Shown here: piece by piece, positions 8,145 to 15,915 of the stretch
Layout of the letters: each line of letters begins with the position of its first letter
Numbering within the stretch: position 1 is the first letter of the stretch
Origin: Alphaproteobacteria bacterium GWF2_58_20
GTDB taxonomy: Bacteria; Pseudomonadota; Alphaproteobacteria; UBA1247
Length of the DNA stretch: 64,000 nucleotides
Reading direction: 5' to 3'
NCBI GenBank assembly: GCA_001768735.1
Contig: MEMB01000006.1
Span: 144,205-208,204 of the forward strand
Notes under the pieces: generated by a model
What the model was told of the DNA's origin: nothing
Databases searched by the model: none
The model's input: only the letters and a program-made list of their open reading frames with translations
Made by a program: the position numbers and the translations under genes

Positions 8145-10448
8145 ATGTCACAAATCATGCTTATCGATGCCACCCAGTCGGAAGAGACACGGGTTGCAAT
8201 AGTTGACGCCCAGCGGCTGGAGGAGTTCGATTTTGAAACCGCCGCCAAGAAACAGATCAAGGGCAATATTTACCTTGCTCGTGTAACGCGGGTGGAGCCT
8301 TCGCTTCAGGCCGCTTTTGTGGAATATGGCGGCAATCGCCATGCTTTCCTTCCTCTTGCGGAAATCCATCCGGATTATTACCAGATCCCGGCCAGTGATC
8401 GGGAAAAGGTGCCTTCCACGCGTGAGAAGGCGGCTGTTCAGGAAATGCCGGAGGTGACGGCACCGTTGCCCTCCACGGAAGATGTTCCGGAAGGAAAAGG
8501 GGTTGAAACCTCCAAATCTGAACAGGAGCAGCCAGAGGCTGTCCCTGCTGCGGAAGCGGATGTCGAAACATCGGAAGACGTGGAAAACAGGGGCGATGAG
8601 ACGCCTGCCGCGCCTTTGGCTGAAGGTGAAGCGCCCCAGCAGGTGGATGTCGTCGGGGGGGACCTGTCCGATGACATGCGTCGCGCCCGTCGCAGCCAGC
8701 GCCGCAACTACCAGATCCAGGAAGTCATCAAGCGCCGCCAGATCATGCTGATCCAGGTGACCAAGGAAGAGCGTGGCAGCAAGGGCGCTGCCATTACCAC
8801 CTACCTGTCTCTGGCCGGACGTTACTGTGTCCTCATGCCGAACACGGCAGACGGGGGCGGGGTGAGTCGCAAGATCAGCAATCCGACGGACCGCCGCCGG
8901 ATGAAAGACCTCATTGCCGACCTCAAGGTTCCCGATGGCATGTCCGTCATCCTTCGGACCGCAGGGATTGAACGCAACAAGACGGAAATCCGCCGCGATC
9001 TTGATTATCTCCTGCGTCTGTGGGACAGCATTCGCGAGCTGACGTTTGAATCGATTGCGCCTGTCCTGGTCCATGAGGAAGGGAATATTGTCAAGCGGGC
9101 CATCCGTGACCTTTACCAGCGCGACATGGAAGCTGTTGAAGTGGCCGGTGAGGAAGCCTACAAGACGGCCAAGGACTTCATGAAGATGCTCATTCCCAGC
9201 CATGCCCGCAAGGTACGGCTCTACAAGGATGATGCCCAGCCCCTGTTTGCGCGCTACCGGGTCGAGGAGCAGATCGACGCCATCCACAATCCCATGGTGC
9301 ATCTGCCCTCCGGCGGTTCGATCGTCATCAATTCCACGGAAGCGCTGGTGGCCATCGACGTCAATTCCGGTCGTGCCACCCGGGAACGCCATATCGAGGA
9401 TACCGCCCTCAAGACCAATCTCGAGGCGGCGGATGAAATTTCCCGCCAGCTTCGCCTGCGTGATCTGGGGGGCCTTGTGGTCATCGATTTCATCGACATG
9501 GATGAAAGTCGTCACAATGCGGCGGTGGAACGACGCATGAAGGAGGTCATGAAGGGGGATCGCGCCCGCATCCAGATTGGCCGTATTTCGCCCTTTGGCC
9601 TGCTGGAAATGTCACGCCAGCGCCTGCGCCCCAGCCTGATTGAAACCCATTTTGAATGCTGCCCGATTTGCCGGGGTATTGGGGTTGTGCGTTCGATCGA
9701 GGCTTCGGCCCTGTCGGTATTGCGCGCCATTGAACAAGAGGGTGTGGAAGGGCGTTTTGGCGAGATCGTCATCAAGACGCCTTCCGAAGTCTGCCTTTAC
9801 CTGCTCAACCAGAAGCGTGCCATGTTGGCGGCCATTGAAACCCGCTACACCATGCTGGTGCGCCTGCTGCCTGAAGCCTCCCTGTTCCGGCCCGCGTTTG
9901 AAGTCGAGCGTTTGCAGCGTCGTGCCGTGGAAATGCGACCCCAGCCCGCTCTGCCTGTTCATCCTGTGGCCGATGAGCCGATTGTGGACGAAGAGGCGGA
10001 TGAGGTGGACGTTGTTGAAGCGGTTGACAACAAGCCTGTGGAACCCCGCAAGGACAATGCCCAAAAGCCTGCGGAAGACGGAGAACGCCGCCGCCGCCGT
10101 GGTCGTCGTGGTGGCCGTCGCCGGGGGCAGGGAACTCCGCGTGAAGAGTCCAGCCAGGGAAAAACCGTCATGCCGCTGGATGCGCCGCAGCCAGAGTTGA
10201 AAGACGTATCAAACCCTGCCGAAAAAAAGGCGGAAGGGCCCTCGGACAAGCGTCGAGGCCGCCGCAATTCAGGACGCAAACCTGAAAGCAGGCCCCAACA
10301 GGATGGTGCGCCAAAGGCAACGCCGGTTGTTCGGGATGCTGCGGAAAAACCTGCGGACCACTCCCATCGGGGACATGGGCATGTGGAAAAAGTCAATGAA
10401 ACCGATGGCCAGCCGAAGCAGGGTTGGTGGAAGAAATTGATGGGCTGA
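8145..10448 (+). CDS. rne: Ribonuclease E/G
   Basis: A 767-residue endoribonuclease that cleaves single-stranded AU-rich RNA in mRNA decay and rRNA/tRNA processing. The ATG follows AGGAGA. Residues 36-75 start the S1 RNA-binding domain (GNIYLARVTRVEPSLQAAFV). An acidic insert of roughly 100 residues rich in Glu/Pro then interrupts S1 before the basic RRARRSQRR stretch, as in many alphaproteobacterial enzymes. The catalytic DVNSGRA and DFIDMD motifs carry the Mg-binding Asp residues, and CPIC near residue 505 is the zinc link. The C-terminal 200 residues are low-complexity with an arginine-rich block (RRRRRGRRGGRRRG) and end in a GWWKKLMG tail, presumably the degradosome scaffold. Confidence 0.95.
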   Translation: MSQIMLIDATQSEETRVAIVDAQRLEEFDFETAAKKQIKGNIYLARVTRVEPSLQAAFVEYGGNRHAFLPLAEIHPDYYQIPASDREKVPSTREKAAVQEMPEVTAPLPSTEDVPEGKGVETSKSEQEQPEAVPAAEADVETSEDVENRGDETPAAPLAEGEAPQQVDVVGGDLSDDMRRARRSQRRNYQIQEVIKRRQIMLIQVTKEERGSKGAAITTYLSLAGRYCVLMPNTADGGGVSRKISNPTDRRRMKDLIADLKVPDGMSVILRTAGIERNKTEIRRDLDYLLRLWDSIRELTFESIAPVLVHEEGNIVKRAIRDLYQRDMEAVEVAGEEAYKTAKDFMKMLIPSHARKVRLYKDDAQPLFARYRVEEQIDAIHNPMVHLPSGGSIVINSTEALVAIDVNSGRATRERHIEDTALKTNLEAADEISRQLRLRDLGGLVVIDFIDMDESRHNAAVERRMKEVMKGDRARIQIGRISPFGLLEMSRQRLRPSLIETHFECCPICRGIGVVRSIEASALSVLRAIEQEGVEGRFGEIVIKTPSEVCLYLLNQKRAMLAAIETRYTMLVRLLPEASLFRPAFEVERLQRRAVEMRPQPALPVHPVADEPIVDEEADEVDVVEAVDNKPVEPRKDNAQKPAEDGERRRRRGRRGGRRRGQGTPREESSQGKTVMPLDAPQPELKDVSNPAEKKAEGPSDKRRGRRNSGRKPESRPQQDGAPKATPVVRDAAEKPADHSHRGHGHVEKVNETDGQPKQGWWKKLMG

Positions 10449-10468
10449 GGCCTGCCGGATTGGGTTTG

Positions 10469-11821
10469 ATGGGAATGAAAATCCGCCTGCCAGGCCTGCT
10501 GCGAAAGGTTTGCGCCATCCTCCTTCTGACAGGGGGGGCGCTCTGGCTGTCTGGATCTCCCGCCTTTGCGGGCACAGCCATCCTGCGGGATGCGGAAATC
10601 GAAGGTGTCCTGGCAGGGTTTGCCCGTCCCGTCATGCAGGCGGCCGGCATTCCTGAACGGGATGTCAGAATGCATATTGTCGATGATGTGGGCGTCAACG
10701 CCTTTGTTGCCGGTGGCATGAACATCTTCATCAATACCGGCCTGATTCTTGAAACCAGGGCTCCCCTGGAAATGATGGGCGTGATTGCGCATGAGACGGG
10801 GCATATTGCGGGCGCTCACCTGATTGGCCAGCGCGAGGCCATATCCAATGCGTCCGCGCAGGCCCTGCTGGCCATGGTGCTGGGCACCACGGCCGCTGTG
10901 GTTTCTGGCAATTCAGATGCCGGTGGGGCCATCATCCTCGGCGGGCAGGAGATGGCCCGCCGCGGTTTCCTCAGTTTTTCGCGCAGCCAGGAATCCTCGG
11001 CTGACCAGGCCGCCATTGCCTATCTGCATCGGGCGGGTTTCAGCGTATCCGGCCTTGAAACCTTTCTGGCCCGCCTGCTTCACAACGAAGGCGGCCTGGC
11101 CGGTGTGGAACAGGATTACCTCAGCACCCATCCCCTGACCGATGACCGCCTGTCCGCCGTGACCTCCGCCGTAAAGTCGGAGGAAGGGTTACAGGCGTTG
11201 CCGGATGTTTATGGCGACATGTTTGACCGCATGAAGGCCAAGACCATGGCCTATGTCTATCCGGAGTCGGCCCTGCGCCTTTATGAAGGAAAAGACAGCG
11301 TTTCGGCGCTTTATGGTCGGGCGGTGGCCCTCTGGCGCCGGAAGAAGATTCCTGATGCCCTGGCGATATGTGATTCCCTCATGGCCCGGGAAGCATGGAA
11401 TCCGTTTTTTGTGGAGCTCAAGGCCCAGATTCTCATGGAGGATGGCAAGGTGGCCAAGGCGATCCCGCTTTATCGTCAGGCATATGAGAAAGCTGGCGGT
11501 ATTCCCCTCATTGGGGTTTCCCTGGCCCACGCCCTGATTGAAAGTGGACAGCCGGACGTTCTGGACGAAGCGATCGTCCTGCTGGAACGGGCCTCTTCCC
11601 GGGAAGGTCGCATGCCCGAGCTGCATCGCCTGCTGGCGGTGGCTTATGGGCAAAAGGGCGAGGAAGGGCTGGCCGTCCTGCATGCGGCAGGGGGCGCTGC
11701 CCTTTCAGGGGATATGGCGCTGGCGATTTCACAGGCGCAGAGGGCTTCCGACCTGTTGCCCACGGGATCTCCCGGCTGGCTTAGGGCCCAGGATCTTCTG
11801 CTTTCACTGAAAAAACAATAG
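10469..11821 (+). CDS. BepA/YfgC-like M48 metallopeptidase with TPR repeats
   Basis: A periplasmic zinc protease of 450 residues. The start at 10469 (MGMKIR) is chosen because it lies after the rne stop and directly before a signal peptide ending PAFA; 10475 is an equal alternative. HETGH at residues 108-112 supplies two zinc ligands and the catalytic Glu, and ESSAD downstream supplies the third ligand. The C-terminal half, from about residue 260, is alpha-helical with TPR-like units (ALYGRAVALWRRKKIPDALA). BepA proteins check outer-membrane protein assembly and LptD maturation. The gene follows rne by 20 bp. Confidence 0.85.
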   Translation: MGMKIRLPGLLRKVCAILLLTGGALWLSGSPAFAGTAILRDAEIEGVLAGFARPVMQAAGIPERDVRMHIVDDVGVNAFVAGGMNIFINTGLILETRAPLEMMGVIAHETGHIAGAHLIGQREAISNASAQALLAMVLGTTAAVVSGNSDAGGAIILGGQEMARRGFLSFSRSQESSADQAAIAYLHRAGFSVSGLETFLARLLHNEGGLAGVEQDYLSTHPLTDDRLSAVTSAVKSEEGLQALPDVYGDMFDRMKAKTMAYVYPESALRLYEGKDSVSALYGRAVALWRRKKIPDALAICDSLMAREAWNPFFVELKAQILMEDGKVAKAIPLYRQAYEKAGGIPLIGVSLAHALIESGQPDVLDEAIVLLERASSREGRMPELHRLLAVAYGQKGEEGLAVLHAAGGAALSGDMALAISQAQRASDLLPTGSPGWLRAQDLLLSLKKQ

Positions 11822-11920
11822 TGTAGAAGAAGGAGTCTTGGAAGGGGTTGCTCTTTTTCAGGATTTGGGCCATACCATTCACGTTTCCTTTTTCGGTTTT
11901 CTGTTTTTGGGAGAAAGATC

Positions 11921-12688
11921 ATGCGTTTTCGTTTTGCCATTCTTGCCGTTTTGTTTGTTGTGGCCGGGTTGGTTGCCCGCCCGCTCTCGTCCAATGCCGC
12001 TGAGGGAAAAGGGGACTTTTCCGGCAGCCAGAAGACGGCCATTGAAACCATTGTCCGTGACTACCTTCTTGCCAATCCCGAGATCTTGAAGGAAATGTCG
12101 CAGATGCTGCAGGCGCAGGAGATGAAGGCCATGCTGGACAAGGCAACCCAAGGGATTGTTGCCAACCGCAAGGATCTGGAAGACAAGAGCCTGCCGTTTA
12201 TTGGTGCCAAGGATGGGGATGTCACAATCTACCAGTTCTTTGATTACCAGTGCCACTATTGCAAGGTGGCCCTGAAAACCGTGGAAGAACTTGTGAAGAC
12301 GGATGCGAAGGTCAAGGTCGTCCTGATCGATCTTCCGATTCTCTCCGAGGATTCCCGCGTGGCATCCATGGCCGCTGTTGCGGCTGCCCGCCAAGGAAAA
12401 TATGCTGCGTTTTATCCGGCCATGATGGGATATCAGGGACGCCTGGACCAGGCCACGATTGAAAAACTGGCTGCTTCGGTTGGGCTTGATGTTGAGCAGA
12501 TGAAAAAAGACATGAAGCTGGATGAGGTCAAGGACCGTCTGGCCAAGAATGCTGACCTTGCGGAAAAGATCGGTGTCCGTGGAACACCGGGCTTTGTTGT
12601 TGGAGACCAGCTGGTGCCGGGCGTTATGCCGCCGGAGCAGTTCCGCCGCATGATTTCCGACATTCGTGCCGGCAAGGCCAGGAAGTAA
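11921..12688 (+). CDS. DsbA-family thiol-disulfide oxidoreductase (Com1/ScsC-like)
   Basis: A 255-residue protein with an N-terminal signal sequence (to about residue 27). A helical segment (residues 38-75) precedes the thioredoxin fold, as in the oligomerising Com1/ScsC/BdbD group. The active site is CHYC at residues 111-114, and the cis-proline loop is GTPGFVVG. It would form or isomerise disulfides in the periplasm; several cysteine-rich exported proteins in this window are possible substrates. GGGAGAAAGATC precedes the ATG. A 99-bp gap separates it from the M48 gene, so co-transcription is possible. Confidence 0.88.
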   Translation: MRFRFAILAVLFVVAGLVARPLSSNAAEGKGDFSGSQKTAIETIVRDYLLANPEILKEMSQMLQAQEMKAMLDKATQGIVANRKDLEDKSLPFIGAKDGDVTIYQFFDYQCHYCKVALKTVEELVKTDAKVKVVLIDLPILSEDSRVASMAAVAAARQGKYAAFYPAMMGYQGRLDQATIEKLAASVGLDVEQMKKDMKLDEVKDRLAKNADLAEKIGVRGTPGFVVGDQLVPGVMPPEQFRRMISDIRAGKARK

Positions 12689-12714
12689 GCTCCCGGGACG
12701 TTTTTCAAAACACG

Positions 12715-12747
12715 CGCCGCCACATCGGGAATCCGGTGCTGGCGGCG
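12715..12747 (+). promoter_or_regulatory. Strong leader hairpin directly upstream of accB
   Basis: CGCCGCCACATCGG pairs with CCGGTGCTGGCGGCG: 14 base pairs with one bulged C and one T-G pair, closed by a GAAT tetraloop. No T-tract follows, so it is not a standard terminator. It ends 24 bp before the accB start codon, just ahead of the ribosome site. It could modulate accB translation or mRNA stability. Confidence 0.5.
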
Positions 12748-12771
12748 TCCTTGATGATGGAGTGCAGGACC

Positions 12772-13212
12772 ATGAAGTCTTCAGATGTGAATGCGGCGTT
12801 GATTCGCAAGCTTGCTGCGGTCATGGCCGAAACCGGCCTGACGGAAATTGAGATCACCGAAGGGGAAAAAGGCATTCGGGTTGCGCGCCATGCACATGCG
12901 GCGCCAGCCCCGGCAGCTCCTGCCCCCGCGATGGCATCGCCTGCTGTTGAGGTTTCAGCAAAGCCGGCCGCCGATCATCCGGGAACGGTCAAGTCTCCCA
13001 TGGTTGGGACCGTGTACCTCAAGCCGTCGCCGGATGCGTCTCCCTTTGTCAAGGTAGGGGATACCGTATCCGAAGGGCAGACCCTCCTGATTATCGAGGC
13101 CATGAAGGTGATGAATCCGATCAAGGCCCAGAAGGGTGGCAAAGTCATGGAAGTTCTGGTCAGCGACGCCCAGCCGATTGAGTTCGGCGAGCCTCTGCTG
13201 GTCATTGCCTAA
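12772..13212 (+). CDS. accB: Biotin carboxyl carrier protein of acetyl-CoA carboxylase
   Basis: BCCP carries the biotin that shuttles CO2 between AccC and the carboxyltransferase in the first step of fatty-acid synthesis. The ATG at 12772 gives the usual MKSSDVNAALIRKLA start and 146 residues; the track's 12 extra residues lie in the leader. Residues 43-66 form an Ala/Pro-rich linker. The C-terminal biotinyl domain contains EAMKVMN with the biotinylated lysine at 112. It is followed 10 bp later by accC, the usual accBC operon. Confidence 0.95.
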   Translation: MKSSDVNAALIRKLAAVMAETGLTEIEITEGEKGIRVARHAHAAPAPAAPAPAMASPAVEVSAKPAADHPGTVKSPMVGTVYLKPSPDASPFVKVGDTVSEGQTLLIIEAMKVMNPIKAQKGGKVMEVLVSDAQPIEFGEPLLVIA

Positions 13213-13222
13213 GGTCCGCGCG

Positions 13223-14596
13223 ATGTTTGAAAAGGTTCTCATTGCCAATCGTGGAGAAGTGGCCCTGCGCATTCACCGGGCCTGCCGCGAGATGGGCATT
13301 GCCACGGTTGCGGTGCACTCAACGGCGGATTCGGATGCCATGCATGTCCGCTTGGCGGATGAGAGCGTGTGCATTGGTCCGCCGCGTTCGCGCGACAGTT
13401 ATCTCAATATTCCGGCCATTCTTTCAGCCGCCACCATTACCGGGGCGGACGCCATTCATCCCGGCATCGGCTTCCTGTCTGAAAACGCACGTTTTGCGGA
13501 GATGGTGGTTGAGCATGGCTTTACCTTCATCGGCCCCACCGCGCACCATATCCGCCTGATGGGTGACAAGGCCATGGCCAAGGAAACCGTGGCCCGGCAA
13601 GGGATCCCCGTAACTCCTGGCTCTGATGGTGTTGTGGAAACCCTTGATGAAGCGCGGCAGGTTGCGAAGATGACCGGGTATCCGGTTCTCATCAAGGCGG
13701 TTGCGGGTGGCGGTGGCAAGGGCATGAAGGTGGCTTTTGATGAAGCCGGCCTTGAGGAAGCCTACACACTGGCGCGAGGCGAATCGGCGGCAGCTTTCGG
13801 AAATGATGCCGTTTATATGGAAAAATACCTGCTGCGTCCCCGCCACATCGAGGTGCAGCTCATCAGTGACATGCATGGCAATTCCGTGCATCTTGGGGAA
13901 CGTGACTGTTCCATCCAGCGCAACCACCAGAAGGTGATTGAGGAAAGTCCGTCGCCAGGCCTGAACGCCAAGGAGCGGGATTTTATCGGCCGCCTGGCCG
14001 CGCAGGTGGTGTCCAAGATTGGCTATCATGGCGTTGGAACCATGGAATTCCTTTATGAGGACGGGCAGTTCTATTTCATGGAAATGAACACCCGTTTGCA
14101 GGTTGAGCATCCGGTCAGCGAAATGATTACCGGCATTGATCTTGTGCGTGAGCAGATCAGGGTCGCTTCGGGGGCACCGCTCAGCTTTACGCAGGAAGAT
14201 GTCGTGTTTTCCGGCCATGCGATTGAATGCCGCATCAATGCAGAAAACCCGGATGATTTCCGGCCCTGTCCAGGAAGGATTTCCGGATTTCATCAGCCGG
14301 GCGGGCTGGGCGTGCGGGTGGATAGCGCCATTTATGATGGATATGCCATTCCGCCCTATTATGACAGCCTGATTGCCAAATTGATTGTGTTCGGCATTAC
14401 CCGCAACGAATGCATGATGCGTTTGCGGCGTTGCCTTGATGAATTTGTGGTGGGCGGTGTTGAAACCACCCTGCCGTTGCAGAAGAAACTGGTACGCGAG
14501 TCAGATTTCATCAATGGCGATTATGATGTCCATTGGCTGGAAAAGACCCTGGCCCGTGCCGCCCTGCACAAGAAGGCTGACAAGAAAGAAGAGTGA
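13223..14596 (+). CDS. accC: Biotin carboxylase of acetyl-CoA carboxylase
   Basis: ATP-dependent carboxylation of BCCP-biotin. The start at 13223 gives the conserved MFEKVLIANRGEVALRI; the longer track ORF starts inside accB. At 457 residues it has the standard length. The glycine-rich ATP loop is KAVAGGGGKGMK; the catalytic region shows EFLYEDGQFYFMEMN and RLQVEHPVSE. In many alphaproteobacteria accC is followed by aat and then a DUF2155 gene. Here aat is missing from that slot, which is filled by an inverted-repeat element and a bidirectional terminator. Confidence 0.96.
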   Translation: MFEKVLIANRGEVALRIHRACREMGIATVAVHSTADSDAMHVRLADESVCIGPPRSRDSYLNIPAILSAATITGADAIHPGIGFLSENARFAEMVVEHGFTFIGPTAHHIRLMGDKAMAKETVARQGIPVTPGSDGVVETLDEARQVAKMTGYPVLIKAVAGGGGKGMKVAFDEAGLEEAYTLARGESAAAFGNDAVYMEKYLLRPRHIEVQLISDMHGNSVHLGERDCSIQRNHQKVIEESPSPGLNAKERDFIGRLAAQVVSKIGYHGVGTMEFLYEDGQFYFMEMNTRLQVEHPVSEMITGIDLVREQIRVASGAPLSFTQEDVVFSGHAIECRINAENPDDFRPCPGRISGFHQPGGLGVRVDSAIYDGYAIPPYYDSLIAKLIVFGITRNECMMRLRRCLDEFVVGGVETTLPLQKKLVRESDFINGDYDVHWLEKTLARAALHKKADKKEE

Positions 14597-14603
14597 TCCC
14601 GGT

Positions 14604-14770
14604 TTTAGAGCCTTGAGCGTTCATCTTGAATACCCCTGTTGCCTTTTGATGGCCATCCGCCGTGTTTGCAAACCTTGGACGATGCCCGCATCGCCCCGCG
14701 GTTTGCGCCTTGCGGTCTGGCGCATCTCAAGATCAACAGGAATTGTTCAATCTAAACGATCAAGGCTCTA
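14604..14770. repeat. Inverted-repeat-bounded intergenic element (copy 1)
   Basis: A stretch of about 165 bp bounded by TAGAGCCTTGAGCG (14606-14619) and CGATCAAGGCTCTA (14757-14770), which match as inverted repeats at 13 of 14 positions. Its left 61 bp (14604-14664) recur in inverse orientation at 33450-33510 with only two differences. It contains no convincing ORF. It begins 8 bp after the accC stop. It looks like a non-autonomous mobile or REP-like element; the class is unknown. Confidence 0.65.
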
Positions 14771-14793
14771 GGTGATGGTTCTTGTGGAAGATG

Positions 14794-14820
14794 AAAAATC
14801 CCCCGAAACGGGGGATTTTT
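14794..14820. terminator. Bidirectional terminator between accC and the DUF2155 gene
   Basis: AAAAATCCCCC, loop GAAAC, GGGGGATTTTT: a perfect 11-bp stem flanked by A5 and T5, so it can end both convergent transcripts. Confidence 0.88.
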
Positions 14821-14865
14821 TATGGATATGCCGGTCTGTGGCCCTTCGGCCACAAGGTTGTGCGG

Positions 14866-15279
14866 TCAGGGAAGATTGATGGGGAGGTCTGCCGGCAAGG
14901 TTTTTCCGGTGCAGTCCAGCACCCAGATGTCATACACCGGATGGTCCATGGCAGACAGGGCAGGGCTGGAGGCAAACATCCATCCGGAAAACAGGGTGGA
15001 AGCCTGATCAAGGTCGTGCAGTTCCGCAATTTCGACAAAGGCGGCGGATTCCGGCGCTTCGAGAGGTGTCGATTTCTGGCAGGCCCGAACCGTGATCCTG
15101 AGGGTTTTGTAACCCGTCTGCGTGCCCACCGGAATGGCCAGACGGGTGCTGCGGGCCGTGACCTTGTCCAGCGCCATGAGAATGGCGGTGTCCTTGTTGT
15201 CCATGCTGGCAGCATGGGTCGCTGTGGCGATGGCCATGCAAAAGGTCATGGCCAGGATGAAGGGAGAAAACCGGGACAT
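14866..15279 (-). CDS. DUF2155-family exported protein
   Basis: A 137-residue protein with a signal peptide (MSRFSPFILAMTFCMAIATA, cleavage near THAA). The family hallmarks are present: ALDKVTARS near the N-terminus, a central ACQKSTPLEAPESAAF, and the C-terminal GWMFASSPALSAMDHPVYD. The function of DUF2155 proteins is not established. They are typical of alphaproteobacteria and lie next to mlaD or the NDUFA12-like gene, as here, 11 bp downstream of mlaD on the same strand. Two cysteines (in RACQ and LDC) could form a disulfide. Confidence 0.85.
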   Translation of the reverse strand: MSRFSPFILAMTFCMAIATATHAASMDNKDTAILMALDKVTARSTRLAIPVGTQTGYKTLRITVRACQKSTPLEAPESAAFVEIAELHDLDQASTLFSGWMFASSPALSAMDHPVYDIWVLDCTGKTLPADLPINLP

Positions 15280-15290
15280 GGATTGCGGCC

Positions 15291-15752
15291 TTACTTCCCT
15301 GTGCCTGAGGTGCTTTTGTAGATGAAATGTCCGATGAGCTGCTCAAGGCCGGGGGCTGACTGGGTGTTGTCGATCCGTCCTCTGGGCGGGATTTCATCTT
15401 CTTCGACACCAGGTTCCAGCGACAGGAATTTTTCGCCAAGCAGACCATCGCTGGTGACGGTTGCCATGGTATCGATGGGCAGGCGGATGCTCGAATCAAT
15501 GCTGAGGTCAACATTGGCCTGATAGGTGTCATGGTCCAGCGTCATGGTCATGACGCTGCCGACCTTGACGCCGCTGATTCGGACGTCGCTCCCGACTTTC
15601 AGCCCATCCAGCTTGGAAAAGCGGGCGGTGACCTCATAACCCTTGACCGGACGCAGATCGGCGGTCTTGTAAGCAAAAACCAGAAAGACGCTCGCGACGA
15701 CAAGCACCACGGCTCCCAGAACTGTTTCCATTGCATTGCGATGTGTGGTCAT
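15291..15752 (-). CDS. mlaD: MlaD-type lipid-binding protein
   Basis: A 153-residue MCE-domain protein with one N-terminal membrane helix (residues about 8-27) and a periplasmic MCE core (ARFSKLDGLKVGSDVRISGV, then VTSDGLLGEKFLSLEPG). MlaD hexamers bind phospholipid for the MlaFEDB transporter that keeps the outer membrane asymmetric. mlaE and mlaF are not adjacent here, which is common in alphaproteobacteria. The ATG at 15752 follows AAGGGG; an internal Met at 15731 is possible. It has its own promoter and is probably co-transcribed with the DUF2155 gene. Confidence 0.88.
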   Translation of the reverse strand: MTTHRNAMETVLGAVVLVVASVFLVFAYKTADLRPVKGYEVTARFSKLDGLKVGSDVRISGVKVGSVMTMTLDHDTYQANVDLSIDSSIRLPIDTMATVTSDGLLGEKFLSLEPGVEEDEIPPRGRIDNTQSAPGLEQLIGHFIYKSTSGTGK

Positions 15753-15778
15753 GCGTTACCCCTTCAAAGACATGCTGC

Positions 15779-15807
15779 AATCTATGCGTTGTGGAAACGC
15801 TTTTCAA
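15779..15807 (-). promoter_or_regulatory. mlaD promoter
   Basis: Minus strand: TTGAAA, 17 bp, TAGATT, about 27 bp upstream of the mlaD start. Four to five bases match the consensus in each box. Confidence 0.5.
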
Positions 15808-15915
15808 GCACGGGTTTTTGGTTTAGGGTTTTTGTCATCTGTCCATACGGAAGGATGATCCTCGGGGCTACCAAGCCTGTTGGGGGATTCCTTGTCTGAA
15901 AACGAGGCGCTTTTG

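Noticed and set aside
8148-9515. 455-residue minus-strand ORF opposite rne
   Set aside because: RNase E motifs fix the coding strand; the antisense ORF has His/Arg-rich shadow composition.
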